A stretch of DNA of 64,000 bases from Mesodorylaimus sp. YZB2_4 (taxonomy: Eukaryota; Nematoda; Enoplea; Dorylaimida; Dorylaimidae): positions 558,001 through 622,000 of the forward strand of contig JASANH010000895.1 of the NCBI GenBank assembly GCA_030248295.1. The letters are read 5' to 3'. Shown piece by piece: positions 55,829-64,000 of the stretch. The notes under the pieces are model-generated. The model searched no databases. It worked only from the letters and a program-made list of their open reading frames with translations, and was not told the DNA's origin. Every line of letters begins with the position of its first letter. Within the stretch, counting starts at the first letter, position 1. The position numbers and the translations under genes are program-made.

Positions 55829-57168
55829 CTTGACTGCCGAGCTGACGATGAGCCAGCCGCGACACGAGCGAGCCTAGCTTGTCAGCTGATCGTGAGATGT
55901 CGTTCACATTGCGACTATCAGCTCAGCCAGCTCACAATCAGCCTGTGGTCGGCTCGGTTTGCAGCTGGCTCGGTTTGTGGCTTGCGGTTGGCTCAGCTTG
56001 GCTGGCTCAGCTAAGCATGTTCACATTCAGCTCGTTCTGAGGCGCAGGAGCTCCGCCAGCTCGACTGGGAAAGTTGAACCAGCTGAGCCGGGGACCGGGC
56101 TCGTAGCCTGGCGGGTTAAGGCGTCTGCCTCTCACGCTGGGTGCGCGCTTACAGGGGAGGGTTCAACTCCCGCCTCGGTACAAAATGATTGTCAAACATG
56201 TGTTCCTTAGCCCTCGAGTGCGCCTTATGGTGCTTGGCCATGGATAAAATATGACGTGACGAGCCAGCCGAGCTTGGAACGATCGCTCTGGAGTTATCAA
56301 CAGGAAAGCAGCCGAGCTTGATGAAAATATGGATTATGATGAAATTATATAATTATTGTGAATTTATGAAACGATATATCGGCTCTAGCGGCTAGGAATC
56401 TTGAGAACGTCGGGGTTTTAACCAGGGAAATTAGAAAAAAAACGGGTAGAGTCTGATGCAAGTCTTCATTTGTGTGCTAGGGGAACGGGTGGGACTTAGG
56501 TCAAAGCTGGCATTTTAATCAAAAGCAGGATTAGAGAAATGGTCTCGAGGAAGAGGGCTAGAAATAGTGTGAGTCAAGATTTACAGAAGGCACGCTAATT
56601 GAACTTAGAAACGAGCAACTACAGCAGAGTTGCCCAGCATATGCATCGATGAGGGTATTACTAAAAATGGCATTAGTAACACCGACTCCAGCAAAACGAT
56701 GTTGTCCCTCCTCATTCTTATTTTCATTCTGATCATTAGAGATAGTACTGTCGTCCTGATACTCCATGTGTCCACTGAGTAAAAAATATGTTCGTCGGTA
56801 TTTCCGTGATGCTAAAAATAAACTGATGCAACAGGTTGTGCATAGATTATGTACTGCTCTTCATCGACCAATAGCAGACATATTTTAGTTTTATTCTTTT
56901 GATTTTCTCTGCAGTAGTCTTGCTTTGGGGGAAACATTCTGCGAGCCGAGCAAACCGAGTTCATCTGTCGAGCCCGCCGAAACGCAGAAGAATGTTTTAG
57001 CAGAGTCGCGGCTTCTAATGTGAACGACCCAGCCGAGCTGAGATGACCGCAAGACGAAAGCTGAGCTACTGAGGTATGCAATGTGAAAGCACGTCAGCTT
57101 AGCCGACAGCTGCTGGCTCGGTTAGCTTGGCAGCCGATCAGCCGAGGTGCAATGTAGACGCCGCTTAA
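55807..57168. mobile_element. Nonautonomous DNA transposon, PIF/Harbinger-like
   Basis: Inverted termini AGGGGCGTCCACATTGCACC at 55810 and the complement of AGCGGCGTCTACATTGCACC ending at 57165 are flanked by TAA on both sides (55807-55809 and 57166-57168). A 3-bp TWA target duplication is typical of PIF/Harbinger. Long subterminal regions rich in AGCTGAGC/GCCGAGC-type motifs occur at both ends. No transposase was found. A SINE is nested inside at 56094-56265. Confidence 0.7.
56094..56265 (+). mobile_element. tRNA-derived SINE, best-preserved copy
   Basis: The head GTAGCCTGGCGGGTTAAGGC is followed by a B box GGTTCAACTCC about 45 bp later, then CGCCTCGGTA, and a body with CCTTAGCCCTCGAGTGCGCC, GTGCTTGGCCATGGATAAAA and TGACGTGACGAG. 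Copies at 25757-25900 and 12115-12173 share head and/or body. It lies within the Harbinger-like element and so inserted later. Confidence 0.7.
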
Positions 57169-57174
57169 GGGTAT

Positions 57175-59770
57175 CTAGTATGGGTACTAAATTAGTGGAG
57201 GAGGTCATAAGCCACAGGAAGGGTTGGCGCCTTGAATGCAAACGAGAGCTCGTGATGTAGGGAAGCGTATCAATCGGCAGTGTGTGGATGAGTGGTACAT
57301 GAAGAACGCTTGATCTCTTGTTCGCTTACGCCTCTTAGCACCCGCAACTGCTTCTTCTCTTCCGCAACTTGGCGATGGCGGTCAGCCGATCCACTTTGAT
57401 CCTTATAGCGACCGACTTTGCCGATCATCAGCGAATACCTGGCCACGGCTCCCTCACTGGCGTAGAGCAGTGGACTAATACTCAGAGTTTACTCTTGCCT
57501 AAGCGTGTTCGCGTAAACTGGTTAGCAACTTGAACGTCACTATCGAGCCGATGACGGTGGCCCACCAAGGCACGCCAGTGTACGTGTTGCACAGTCTCCA
57601 ATTTCCACTGACAAGTATCGGCCGAAATCACCCTCAAGCCCTCACCAGTAATCGCAAGTTTTTGGAAAATGCAAGCAACTGTACAAAGATCTTACAAGCA
57701 AAAACAGAGAATGAATATAAAAGGATTAGCGGAGACTGGCTCCGATACACGGACCTAATTTATTTCAGATTCTATTGGCGGCAAATTCTAAGAATGATGC
57801 ATTTTGTAATTCAGGGCCTGAGCGATTGATATTCAAAAGTTTTCTTCTCGCAAGTCTTTGCGGGCTTTGTGGAAATGGTATGGTTTTTTATTATTGTGGC
57901 GCGGTCACTGTACTGTCAAATATAGCGTTCTTCTTACCAATTGCCGTTTCTAAGGACAGCTATAGGCCATTTCCAAAACATGCGCGGTCACCTGACCCAA
58001 ATCCTCGACCTCACAGATGCACGCACTACCACGGAGGAATCAAAAGCCTTACACTGAAGCGAAACCTAGTTCACTTTTTTCACGTTTGCACGATCACTCG
58101 GTCGCTGGGTCGTCATCACTTTCTTCGCTCGTTATCGAAGCATTTTCGCCCACCGATTTGTCCGATTCGGTAGCATTCAGTGGTAGGGGCAGACCTGTCT
58201 CTACCTCTACCCATTACCAATTGGTAATCCTCTCTATTGGTACTCCCTACCTCTCCCAAACGATAGTGCCCTACCTCTACCTGCTATCTGTGGTACGGGT
58301 GCAGGAAGAAAGCCGTGTAAAGTAGCCTGGCGTAAGGGCCAATTATAGTCGGGTACGCACGCGCCGGTCGAAATGAGTTTTTGCGCCTTCACCTCTTTCG
58401 GCCCATTTTCTCGAAATTTTTAGCGATAACGTACTTGACGTCAGTGATAACTTTGTACAGAAAAATATGTTCTATCGACTGATTGTCTTTGTTTCGCTTT
58501 TATTGCTTCTATTACGTTTATAACGAGTTTTTTCTATCTGAGTCGCAAAAATTTACAAAAAATCTTCGATAAAAACTGAAAACGACGAATCAAGCCTCGA
58601 AAGTATATCTGTTTGATAGAGCATATTTTTCTCTACAAGACTGTGTTCCTATGCTCCTGGTTGGTTAAAGGAATCAAGCTGTTCGAGAGAAGTCGGCTCT
58701 TTCTCCACTACAATCCCCACTGTGGCGCCAGGCCGTCGGCTCCATACACGAACCTGGGAAATCGAAAGCACGGATCTACTTTACGATAAAGTAGATCCGT
58801 GATCAAAAGTCGAAAAACGACGAGGTCATGGATCCTGCGCATCTTTATGCGAGGACCGCGTAAGATTTCAAATGCTGTACCATGTCTGCTGCATAAAGAC
58901 TCGTCGGAAAACACATACTGTAGAATAGCAGATGCGGTGTTGGTCAAGCTTATAACGCCCTTTCGTATCAAGGACCATTACGGAAAGACGAAAACTTCCT
59001 GTGAAGTCCGTTTATTCGACCGCTCTCCACCAGAGCGCTCTCAAAGCAGCCCCAAATCACCCGGAAACACTCCCTATATAGGCGCAGCACAGCAAGAGCA
59101 CTCACGATCAGATACACGAAGCCGTACAGGCAGCAATAAGCCCGAACATTCTGAGCATATTCTGAGTGGTCAATCAAGGACCACTCCGTATCTCTAAAGG
59201 ATAAATACACGAGCGAATACACACAAAGATGGACAGAGAGCTCTCTGTGCGCGGCCCACTTTTGGCAAGACTTCCTTTACTTACTTCATTCTCAAGTTAG
59301 CCTATTCGAAATCAGCCCAGGAATAAGTTCTCAGGGTTCATACAAGGCTGAAAAACTGGGAAAGCCTGGAAACGTCAGGGAATCTGAGAAGTGCATGGAA
59401 AACCGGAGTATAAATCAGCGGAAAAAGGGGACTTTGGACACAAACTCAGGGAAAAGTAACGATAAGAGGTTGCATTTCGAGGTTCTAAATTTCGAGTTAC
59501 CCGACTTTTCTGTGTACTTTTTGATCATGCTGGAGGTTGATTAATCAGATAAAAAAGCTGACTGAGTAGTCGTGGTGAAGCTGTGTGAAAATGAGGGAAA
59601 TCTATTTTTCGCTCCTTGTATCAACCCTGGTTCTTGTTGTGTCGACATATTGTCCTGCAAACCCTGGTTCTTGTTTGTCCGGCAAATTCTGGTTTTTGCA
59701 GGATGCTGTCAATGTCAAATCACCCGCAAGTAACTGATGCGCCAGAGTTAAAGGCTAAGAGAAAGTGAGG
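57175..59770. other. Intergenic, nothing recognised apart from a hairpin
   Basis: ORFs at 57530-57829, 57775-58173 and 58799-59197 are low-complexity or unsupported. A perfect hairpin lies at 58769-58801. Confidence 0.4.
58769..58801. repeat. Perfect 15-bp hairpin
   Basis: Arms CACGGATCTACTTTA and its exact complement are separated by CGA. No adjoining T-run or gene identifies it as a terminator or RNA. Confidence 0.7.
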
Positions 59771-59779
59771 GCAATGGGT

Positions 59780-60200
59780 GAAAGTCAACTGAAAAATTGA
59801 TTATGAAAGCAAAAAGCAAAAAGCAAAACAGCTGGGTGAATCGATTCAGTGGGAAGACAGCAAGGGTGGCAGTGATTGGATGACATTCGCAAAGGAGAAG
59901 TTGCGTTTTGCAAATGAGAAAAAATTTGAACCAGACCCGACCTTGAGAAAATTTCTGTTTGAAACCGCTCCGAAACTGCTAGTAGAAGGGAGCCCAAATG
60001 ATAGCAGATGGGGGGTGGCCTTGGATGCGAAGACCAAAAATTTATGATCAATCCAAGTGGAAGGGTGCCAACGAATTCGGGATAATACTTCCGTCGATTT
60101 GGGACGACATGATAAAAAGGAAGGAATACGTCAACGAGGTGCAAGAAACATTGGAGCGATCTGCGACGGTGGAGGAGAGGAGCGCGGCCGCGTAGCAGCA
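59780..60200 (+). pseudogene. NADAR (YbiA-like) domain relic
   Basis: One plus frame reads KQLGESIQWEDSKGG, FAKEKLRFANEKKFEPD, LRKFLFETAPKLLVEGSPND and then SRWGVALDAK before TGA at about 60042. A second frame continues WKGANEFGIILPSIWDDMI. Together these match the C-terminal half of the NADAR fold (lost-Leu-Leu, LVExSPxDxxWG, NxxGxxLxxIR pattern). NADAR proteins act on ADP-ribose or riboflavin-pathway intermediates. Here the frame is broken by at least one indel or stop, and no N-terminus was found. It lies about 200 bp before a LINE relic on the same strand and may be part of that element. Confidence 0.6.
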
Positions 60201-60384
60201 CCAGCAGCAGCAGCGTTTCGAGCTCAAAAGACTCACGAAACAGGAAGCCTCCTAGGAGCGATTCCGCATGCCTGGAGTATTAATGCAGGTATGAATCAGG
60301 GGACGCCAAGCGTACGCTTTCGGCCTGGATAGTTTATTTCCGTCTCCCCTTTGGTTCTTTTTTCTCTTTTTTTGCCGCTCCCAG

Positions 60385-60840
60385 GACGGTAGCTGGGATC
60401 ACTTTTGGCACAATAAATACAGCAGGGTTAAGAGAAAAGCCAACGAAAATTACTGCCTTCTATGAGTTCCTAAAATCATATGATTTTGTGTGTATTCAAG
60501 AAACACATTCTCGGAACACGAGAGAGTCAGCTTTTTCTGACAACGTTTTTCAACAGAAATTTAGTCTTTTTCATAGTTATGGAAATGAATTTTGTGAAAG
60601 AGTGTGTGTTTTGGTACACCGGGGATGGACAGGATAGGGACACGCTTTCTCATGAAATCAGCCAAGATGAGATCAGCTCTTTCAAGAGTAAAAAACCCCG
60701 GGCAGCGATGGACTACCCATCGAATTTTATCTGTTTTTTTCATATCTGAGATGAGCGATGTGCTTACTCGCGTTTATACCTCAGTAGTTATCCCTCCCTC
60801 TATGGTCTAAACACGTGGGTATAGGCACATGCATTAAGAT
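60385..60840 (+). mobile_element. LINE relic: APE endonuclease start fused to RT by deletion
   Basis: From about 60390 one frame reads ITFGTINTAGLREKPTKITA, FYEFLKSYDFVCIQETHS and NEFCERVCVLVHRGWTG, the N-terminal apurinic-type endonuclease of non-LTR retrotransposons (catalytic QET). A TAG follows. About 50 bp later, EISQDEISSFK in one frame and KTPGSDGLPIEFYLFF in another match the region just before and inside the RT domain of L1/Tx1-type elements (K-PGxDGLPxEFY). The intervening endonuclease and most of the RT are missing. Confidence 0.75.
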
Positions 60841-61151
60841 AGCCACGTGCATTGTATATGAGCCCCCTCTCCCTGACGTCAGACAAGCCCGTCGCTTTAT
60901 GCTGACCATGTCCGACCAGACGGCGCCTTAGCTTTCACATGCTCCCACCCCGCCCGCCCGCATCGTTCCCAAGCTTCTAGTCAGTCAGACAAAAAATCAG
61001 AGGGTCTTTTTCTCAAGCTCATCCCATAGGCGATGCAGATTCATCAGACTGTTAGTTGTAAGGACAGACGAGCATGTGTTGATTTCACACCTGAGTGTAA
61101 ATGGTCTGATGTATAAAAACAGCATATTCTGTGATTTGCATCAGTGTGAAA

Positions 61152-61394
61152 ATGGATGTCGCAGAGACAGGTAGCAACAACAGTGATCGTGCGTCCTGGC
61201 ATATTCTGGGTAGATCACTTCCCAAACAGGAGGTTGTATATTTTTGTCAAGTTGTACTGATTTATATCGTGGTTATTACGTGTATCGTCAATCTAACTTT
61301 GCAACGTGACGAAGGAAAAGTGTGGACTGCTTTGTTGAGTTCTTGCCTTGGTTATTTACTTCCGAATCCCTCAATAAAACCATCTTTGAAATGA
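61152..61394 (+). CDS. Small membrane protein of a Polinton/Maverick-like cassette
   Basis: Start taken at the ATG at 61152 (80 aa, MDVAETGSNNSDRASWHILG). A hydrophobic helix (VVYFCQVVLIYIVVITCIVNL) is followed by KVWTALLSSCLGYLLPNPSIK. I recall this type of small one- or two-helix protein next to capsid-type genes in metazoan Polinton-like elements, but could not verify it by search. Its stop TGA (61392-61394) overlaps the next ATG (61391) as ATGA. Such a compact overlap is characteristic of virus-like elements and unusual for nematode genes. Confidence 0.55.
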   Translation: MDVAETGSNNSDRASWHILGRSLPKQEVVYFCQVVLIYIVVITCIVNLTLQRDEGKVWTALLSSCLGYLLPNPSIKPSLK

Positions 61395-61870
61395 GCGACG
61401 ATTTCTACTTGACTTTACCGAGTAATACTGGAAGCAATCATCATGCTGCCAGTTTCCGTGTCACACTGCCAAGGCGCATTCAACTTACTGGTGAATGGGA
61501 AGTAGCACTGACAGAACTGATTTACCCACATTCTTGGTATAATGTCAGGGCTCCCGACAACATATTCTACATTCTGCAAAGAAGCGAAAATGATGGAGTT
61601 GCCCCGGTTCCGCAGTCTCACATCACTTTGAGGTGCACAATTCCGGAAGGCTATTACAACACAGTTACTGATCTATTTGGAACAATGGAGAAACACATAA
61701 AATTGCAGCACCCGTGGCTGCCAGAAGAATTGCCAGTAAAATTTCAGTTTGACGAAATACTGAACAGAGTCACCATAACTCTGACCCAACCAGCCGACGA
61801 TATTCAACTGTCTAAGGCCATAAGCTATATGCTTCCACACTGCCGGATGAAACAAGCTAAAAAGGGGTGA
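61391..61870 (+). CDS. Polinton/Maverick-like structural protein N-terminal part
   Basis: The frame is open from 61322; the start chosen is the internal ATG at 61391 (159 aa, MSDDFYLTLPSN) because it overlaps the upstream stop as ATGA and begins the conserved part. The signature GEWEVALTELIYPHSWYNVR is typical of a widespread protein family of metazoan Polinton-like elements, possibly a minor capsid component; this is from memory and not verified. The segment SHITLRCTIPEGYYNTVTDL continues the family pattern. The ORF ends early at 61870 (HCRMKQAKKG), so the C-terminal part may be lost. No polymerase, integrase, ATPase or protease gene was found in the window. Confidence 0.6.
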   Translation: MSDDFYLTLPSNTGSNHHAASFRVTLPRRIQLTGEWEVALTELIYPHSWYNVRAPDNIFYILQRSENDGVAPVPQSHITLRCTIPEGYYNTVTDLFGTMEKHIKLQHPWLPEELPVKFQFDEILNRVTITLTQPADDIQLSKAISYMLPHCRMKQAKKG

Positions 61871-62044
61871 AGCGCGGTCATAGTCACCTGTTCTATGCGA
61901 GCGTGAGGTTGCAAGGAGATATTTGACGGATATTGAAAAAAGAAAGATGGCTGAAAATAATCTGAACAACGATAACAAATTGAAGATAGATGGATAATCG
62001 ACTATCGTTGGTGGAAAATCTCCAATCAGAAAAAATACTGCGAT

Positions 62045-62400
62045 CAGTAAGACGGCGTTTATCAAAAGCGATACTAAGGACAGGCAAACCATCGTTTTTC
62101 GCGCTTCATCGATGTCCCAGCCAGGACCTGGGGAAGGTTCCAATGAACAGCCAAACGCCACCAACGAAAAGTGAACGATTACTAACGGGAAATCTCTGAG
62201 CTCAAAGAAAAAGACTATCGGCAAGACGACGATTATGTCGGCTACTCGCGATACCGACTCCAGGCAAACCGTCGTTGTTCGCGATCAATCGATGTCCCAG
62301 CCAGGATTAGTGAAAGGTTCCAAACAATGGCCAAACGCCGCCCGCGAACGAACAAAAATCTTTGGAGGGAGATTTCCGATCTCGAAAACGGTGGGAGAAA
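62045..62400 (+). repeat. Two tandem units of about 180 bp
   Basis: CAGGCAAACC occurs at 62081 and 62261, each followed by RTCGTTKTTCGCG and ATCGATGTCCCAGCCAGGA. Flanks of both align loosely (AAGACGRCG before; GGGAAATCTC or GGGAGATTTCC after). The units follow the Polinton-like ORFs directly. An ORF at 62235-62543 lies mostly in the second unit and its coding status is unknown. Confidence 0.6.
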
Positions 62401-62655
62401 ATTTAGGAAAAGCTGATTACGGTCCCCCGAAATCGGCCAGCTGTCTTTCTATGCCTGGGCAAGGAAGAAAAAAACTTCGACGTCTGGGAAATCAAGGGGA
62501 TGGCGAAGTGACGCACAAAAGAAAACTCACGCGAGCTGATTAAAAATTTTATCAGTTTCCAATTCACTGTGTTATTTTAAAATGCCTCGGAATTAATTTA
62601 CTAGTAAACGGTGGTAAACGAAGGAAAATAATAGATTATTTGTTGTCCGTGAATC

Positions 62656-63545
62656 ACTGGCAATTGTTTCCCAAGCAATTGTTCGCCAAGCCATTTTCCG
62701 TGGGCAATTGTTCGCATTGCAATTGTTCTCCACAATGATTGTTTCTTGGGCGATTGTTCGCTGAGTGACTTTGTAAGGATTCTATTTTATTCGAAGATAA
62801 GGCAACACCCCAGGATTAAAAATTGTAGACAGAAAACCCTGACCTTTCACCGCAAACACAAATCATGTCAGCAATACATTTAGAAAAACAAGTACCATCA
62901 TCCGGGGTGACTTTGCCTGATTTTCAAGGGCAACCTCATGATTTCCTAATCCCATTGCTGATTGGCTGATACACGCTTTGTGTCTTTAACTTAAAAAAGC
63001 GATAATTCTAGCCAGCCATCCAGCCATTGATTTTGCTTCAATCAATGGGTGACCAGGACCGCCGGAATTGCTGATCTAGACATATTTCTCTTTTTCGATG
63101 CGCAACAAATGCCAAACCCGACCACTTCTTTTCTAATTTTCTTTGATTCGCCTGATCCGATTTTCAAAAACCAGAAACGTCGGTGGAATTTCGCAGAAAC
63201 TTTGTGTCTTGGCCTTAGAAGTGACCTTAGGAGTAGCTCAAGAAGAAGAAAAATGCCTTTTTGTCGCAGTGAAAGAAACTAGGGGATGCAGTACCAGGTG
63301 CCCCAATATGCTTTGAATAGCCCATGATCCCAAGCTCCAAGTACATGTTTGGACCAGTACCTATGAGAGAAACGAAAGCAGCGTTTCGCAAAAGGCAGTG
63401 TACTGTACTGTATATACGATAGAGGTCACGAAATAACTCACTCCCATTGACCAAAAATGCCCTGCCCTGGCGAACAATTCGTGAGCGAAAAAATGGCCGC
63501 CAACAATTGCCCGGCGAACAATTGCTGCTGAACGATTGCCTGGAT
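62656..63545. mobile_element. Unclassified element with long inverted termini rich in CAATTGTTCGCC
   Basis: The left end repeats GCAATTGTT(C/T)(G/C)CC several times between 62660 and 62755, with GCCATTTTCC between copies. The right end, 63465-63545, read on the minus strand has the same order (GGCAATCGTTC, GCAATTGTTCGCC, GGGCAATTGTT, GGCCATTTTTTCGC). The termini span about 75-90 bp. The interior about 700 bp has no recognised transposase, so a nonautonomous DNA element is likely. Exact ends and target duplication are not resolved. Confidence 0.55.
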
Positions 63546-63664
63546 ACCAGCATGATTAATTAAAGAGAAATTAAATGCTAATTTAAGAGAAAAATATTGA
63601 ATTCTCTCATGCTTTCATGCCACACTTGTCATTCTTCAGCAGATACAAAGCAAAATATCGCAGT

Positions 63665-63740
63665 CGGCGATCCGGCCAATCCAGCGGTCGCATCAAATCG
63701 GGAACCGATCCACGCCCCTGGATCGGCGGATCGGTTTGGA
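63665..63740 (-). repeat. Dispersed GATCGG-rich repeat, copy 2
   Basis: On the minus strand CCGATCCGCCGATCCAGGG and a downstream GCTGGATTGGCCGGAT match the copy at 51615-51690. Confidence 0.5.
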
Positions 63741-64000
63741 CAGATCGGTGGATCAGTCATCGCTAGCTCAGTAGATTAACTGATATACCAGTTTTATTCG
63801 CTTTGAATCTGAGACAGTAAGTTTATTGAGTTAGTCCGTAGTCATGGCAGTCATTTGATTTCGATACCATTCCAGCTTCATTGCGCACAATCTTCTTCAC
63901 TCCAAAAAAGGCCACACTTCTAACACTATTCAAATGTTCCCGCTAAACTGATCTGCAAGTACAAACTACGTAAGGTCTGCTCTGAGCTGGAATTGCAACG

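Noticed and set aside
61673-62224. 183-aa minus ORF with hydrophobic segments
   Set aside because: It is antisense to the Polinton-like ORF and the tandem repeats, and shows no domain; treated as a shadow.

Overview
The window looks like a nematode chromosome segment. Most genes are split by short GT-AG introns of about 50-60 bp. Nematode-type families are present: an SRA/SRE-like single-exon chemoreceptor, an innexin C-terminal exon, an alpha-type Cys-loop receptor, a W02B3.4/fukutin-like transferase, an EXC-5/FGD-type RhoGEF and cysteine-rich EB-module proteins. I cannot fix the species; an early-branching (enoplean) nematode is only a guess. There are no bacterial operons, rRNAs or convincing functional tRNAs.

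Layout. 1-3.4 kb is transposon debris: the 3' end of a Helitron with its PIF1-like helicase and a recognisable 3' terminus, then a broken Ty3/gypsy pol on the minus strand. 4.5-25.3 kb is a cluster of seven paralogous secreted cysteine-rich genes. Each has a signal peptide, a conserved N-terminal motif, a W-x-W-V/I-N motif, two to four EB-like modules and a lustrin-like C-terminal exon. Four assemble into full reading frames across all exons (416, 301, 405 and 310 aa). Three are damaged by stops or frameshifts. A 2.4 kb array of an 18-bp minisatellite lies between the first two.

26-41 kb holds small secreted ORFs, an orphan innexin C-terminal exon, an 11-exon FGD/EXC-5 gene (DH-PH-FYVE-PH), a pair of opposed uncharacterised ORFs, a chemoreceptor and a small basic secreted protein. 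41.7-44.7 kb is a six-exon gene whose introns are all in phase 1; it encodes a secreted His-rich repeat protein of about 330 aa. 47.3-49.6 kb is an eight-exon pentameric receptor subunit with an unusual pore helix. 53.4-54.9 kb is the fukutin-like gene.

55.8-63.8 kb is mostly mobile DNA: a TAA-flanked Harbinger-like element with a nested tRNA-derived SINE, a NADAR-domain relic followed by a LINE endonuclease/RT relic, a two-gene Polinton/Maverick-like cassette with an ATGA overlap, and an unclassified element with long inverted termini.

All exon models were built by eye from splice signals, frame continuity and family resemblance. No alignments or searches were run.
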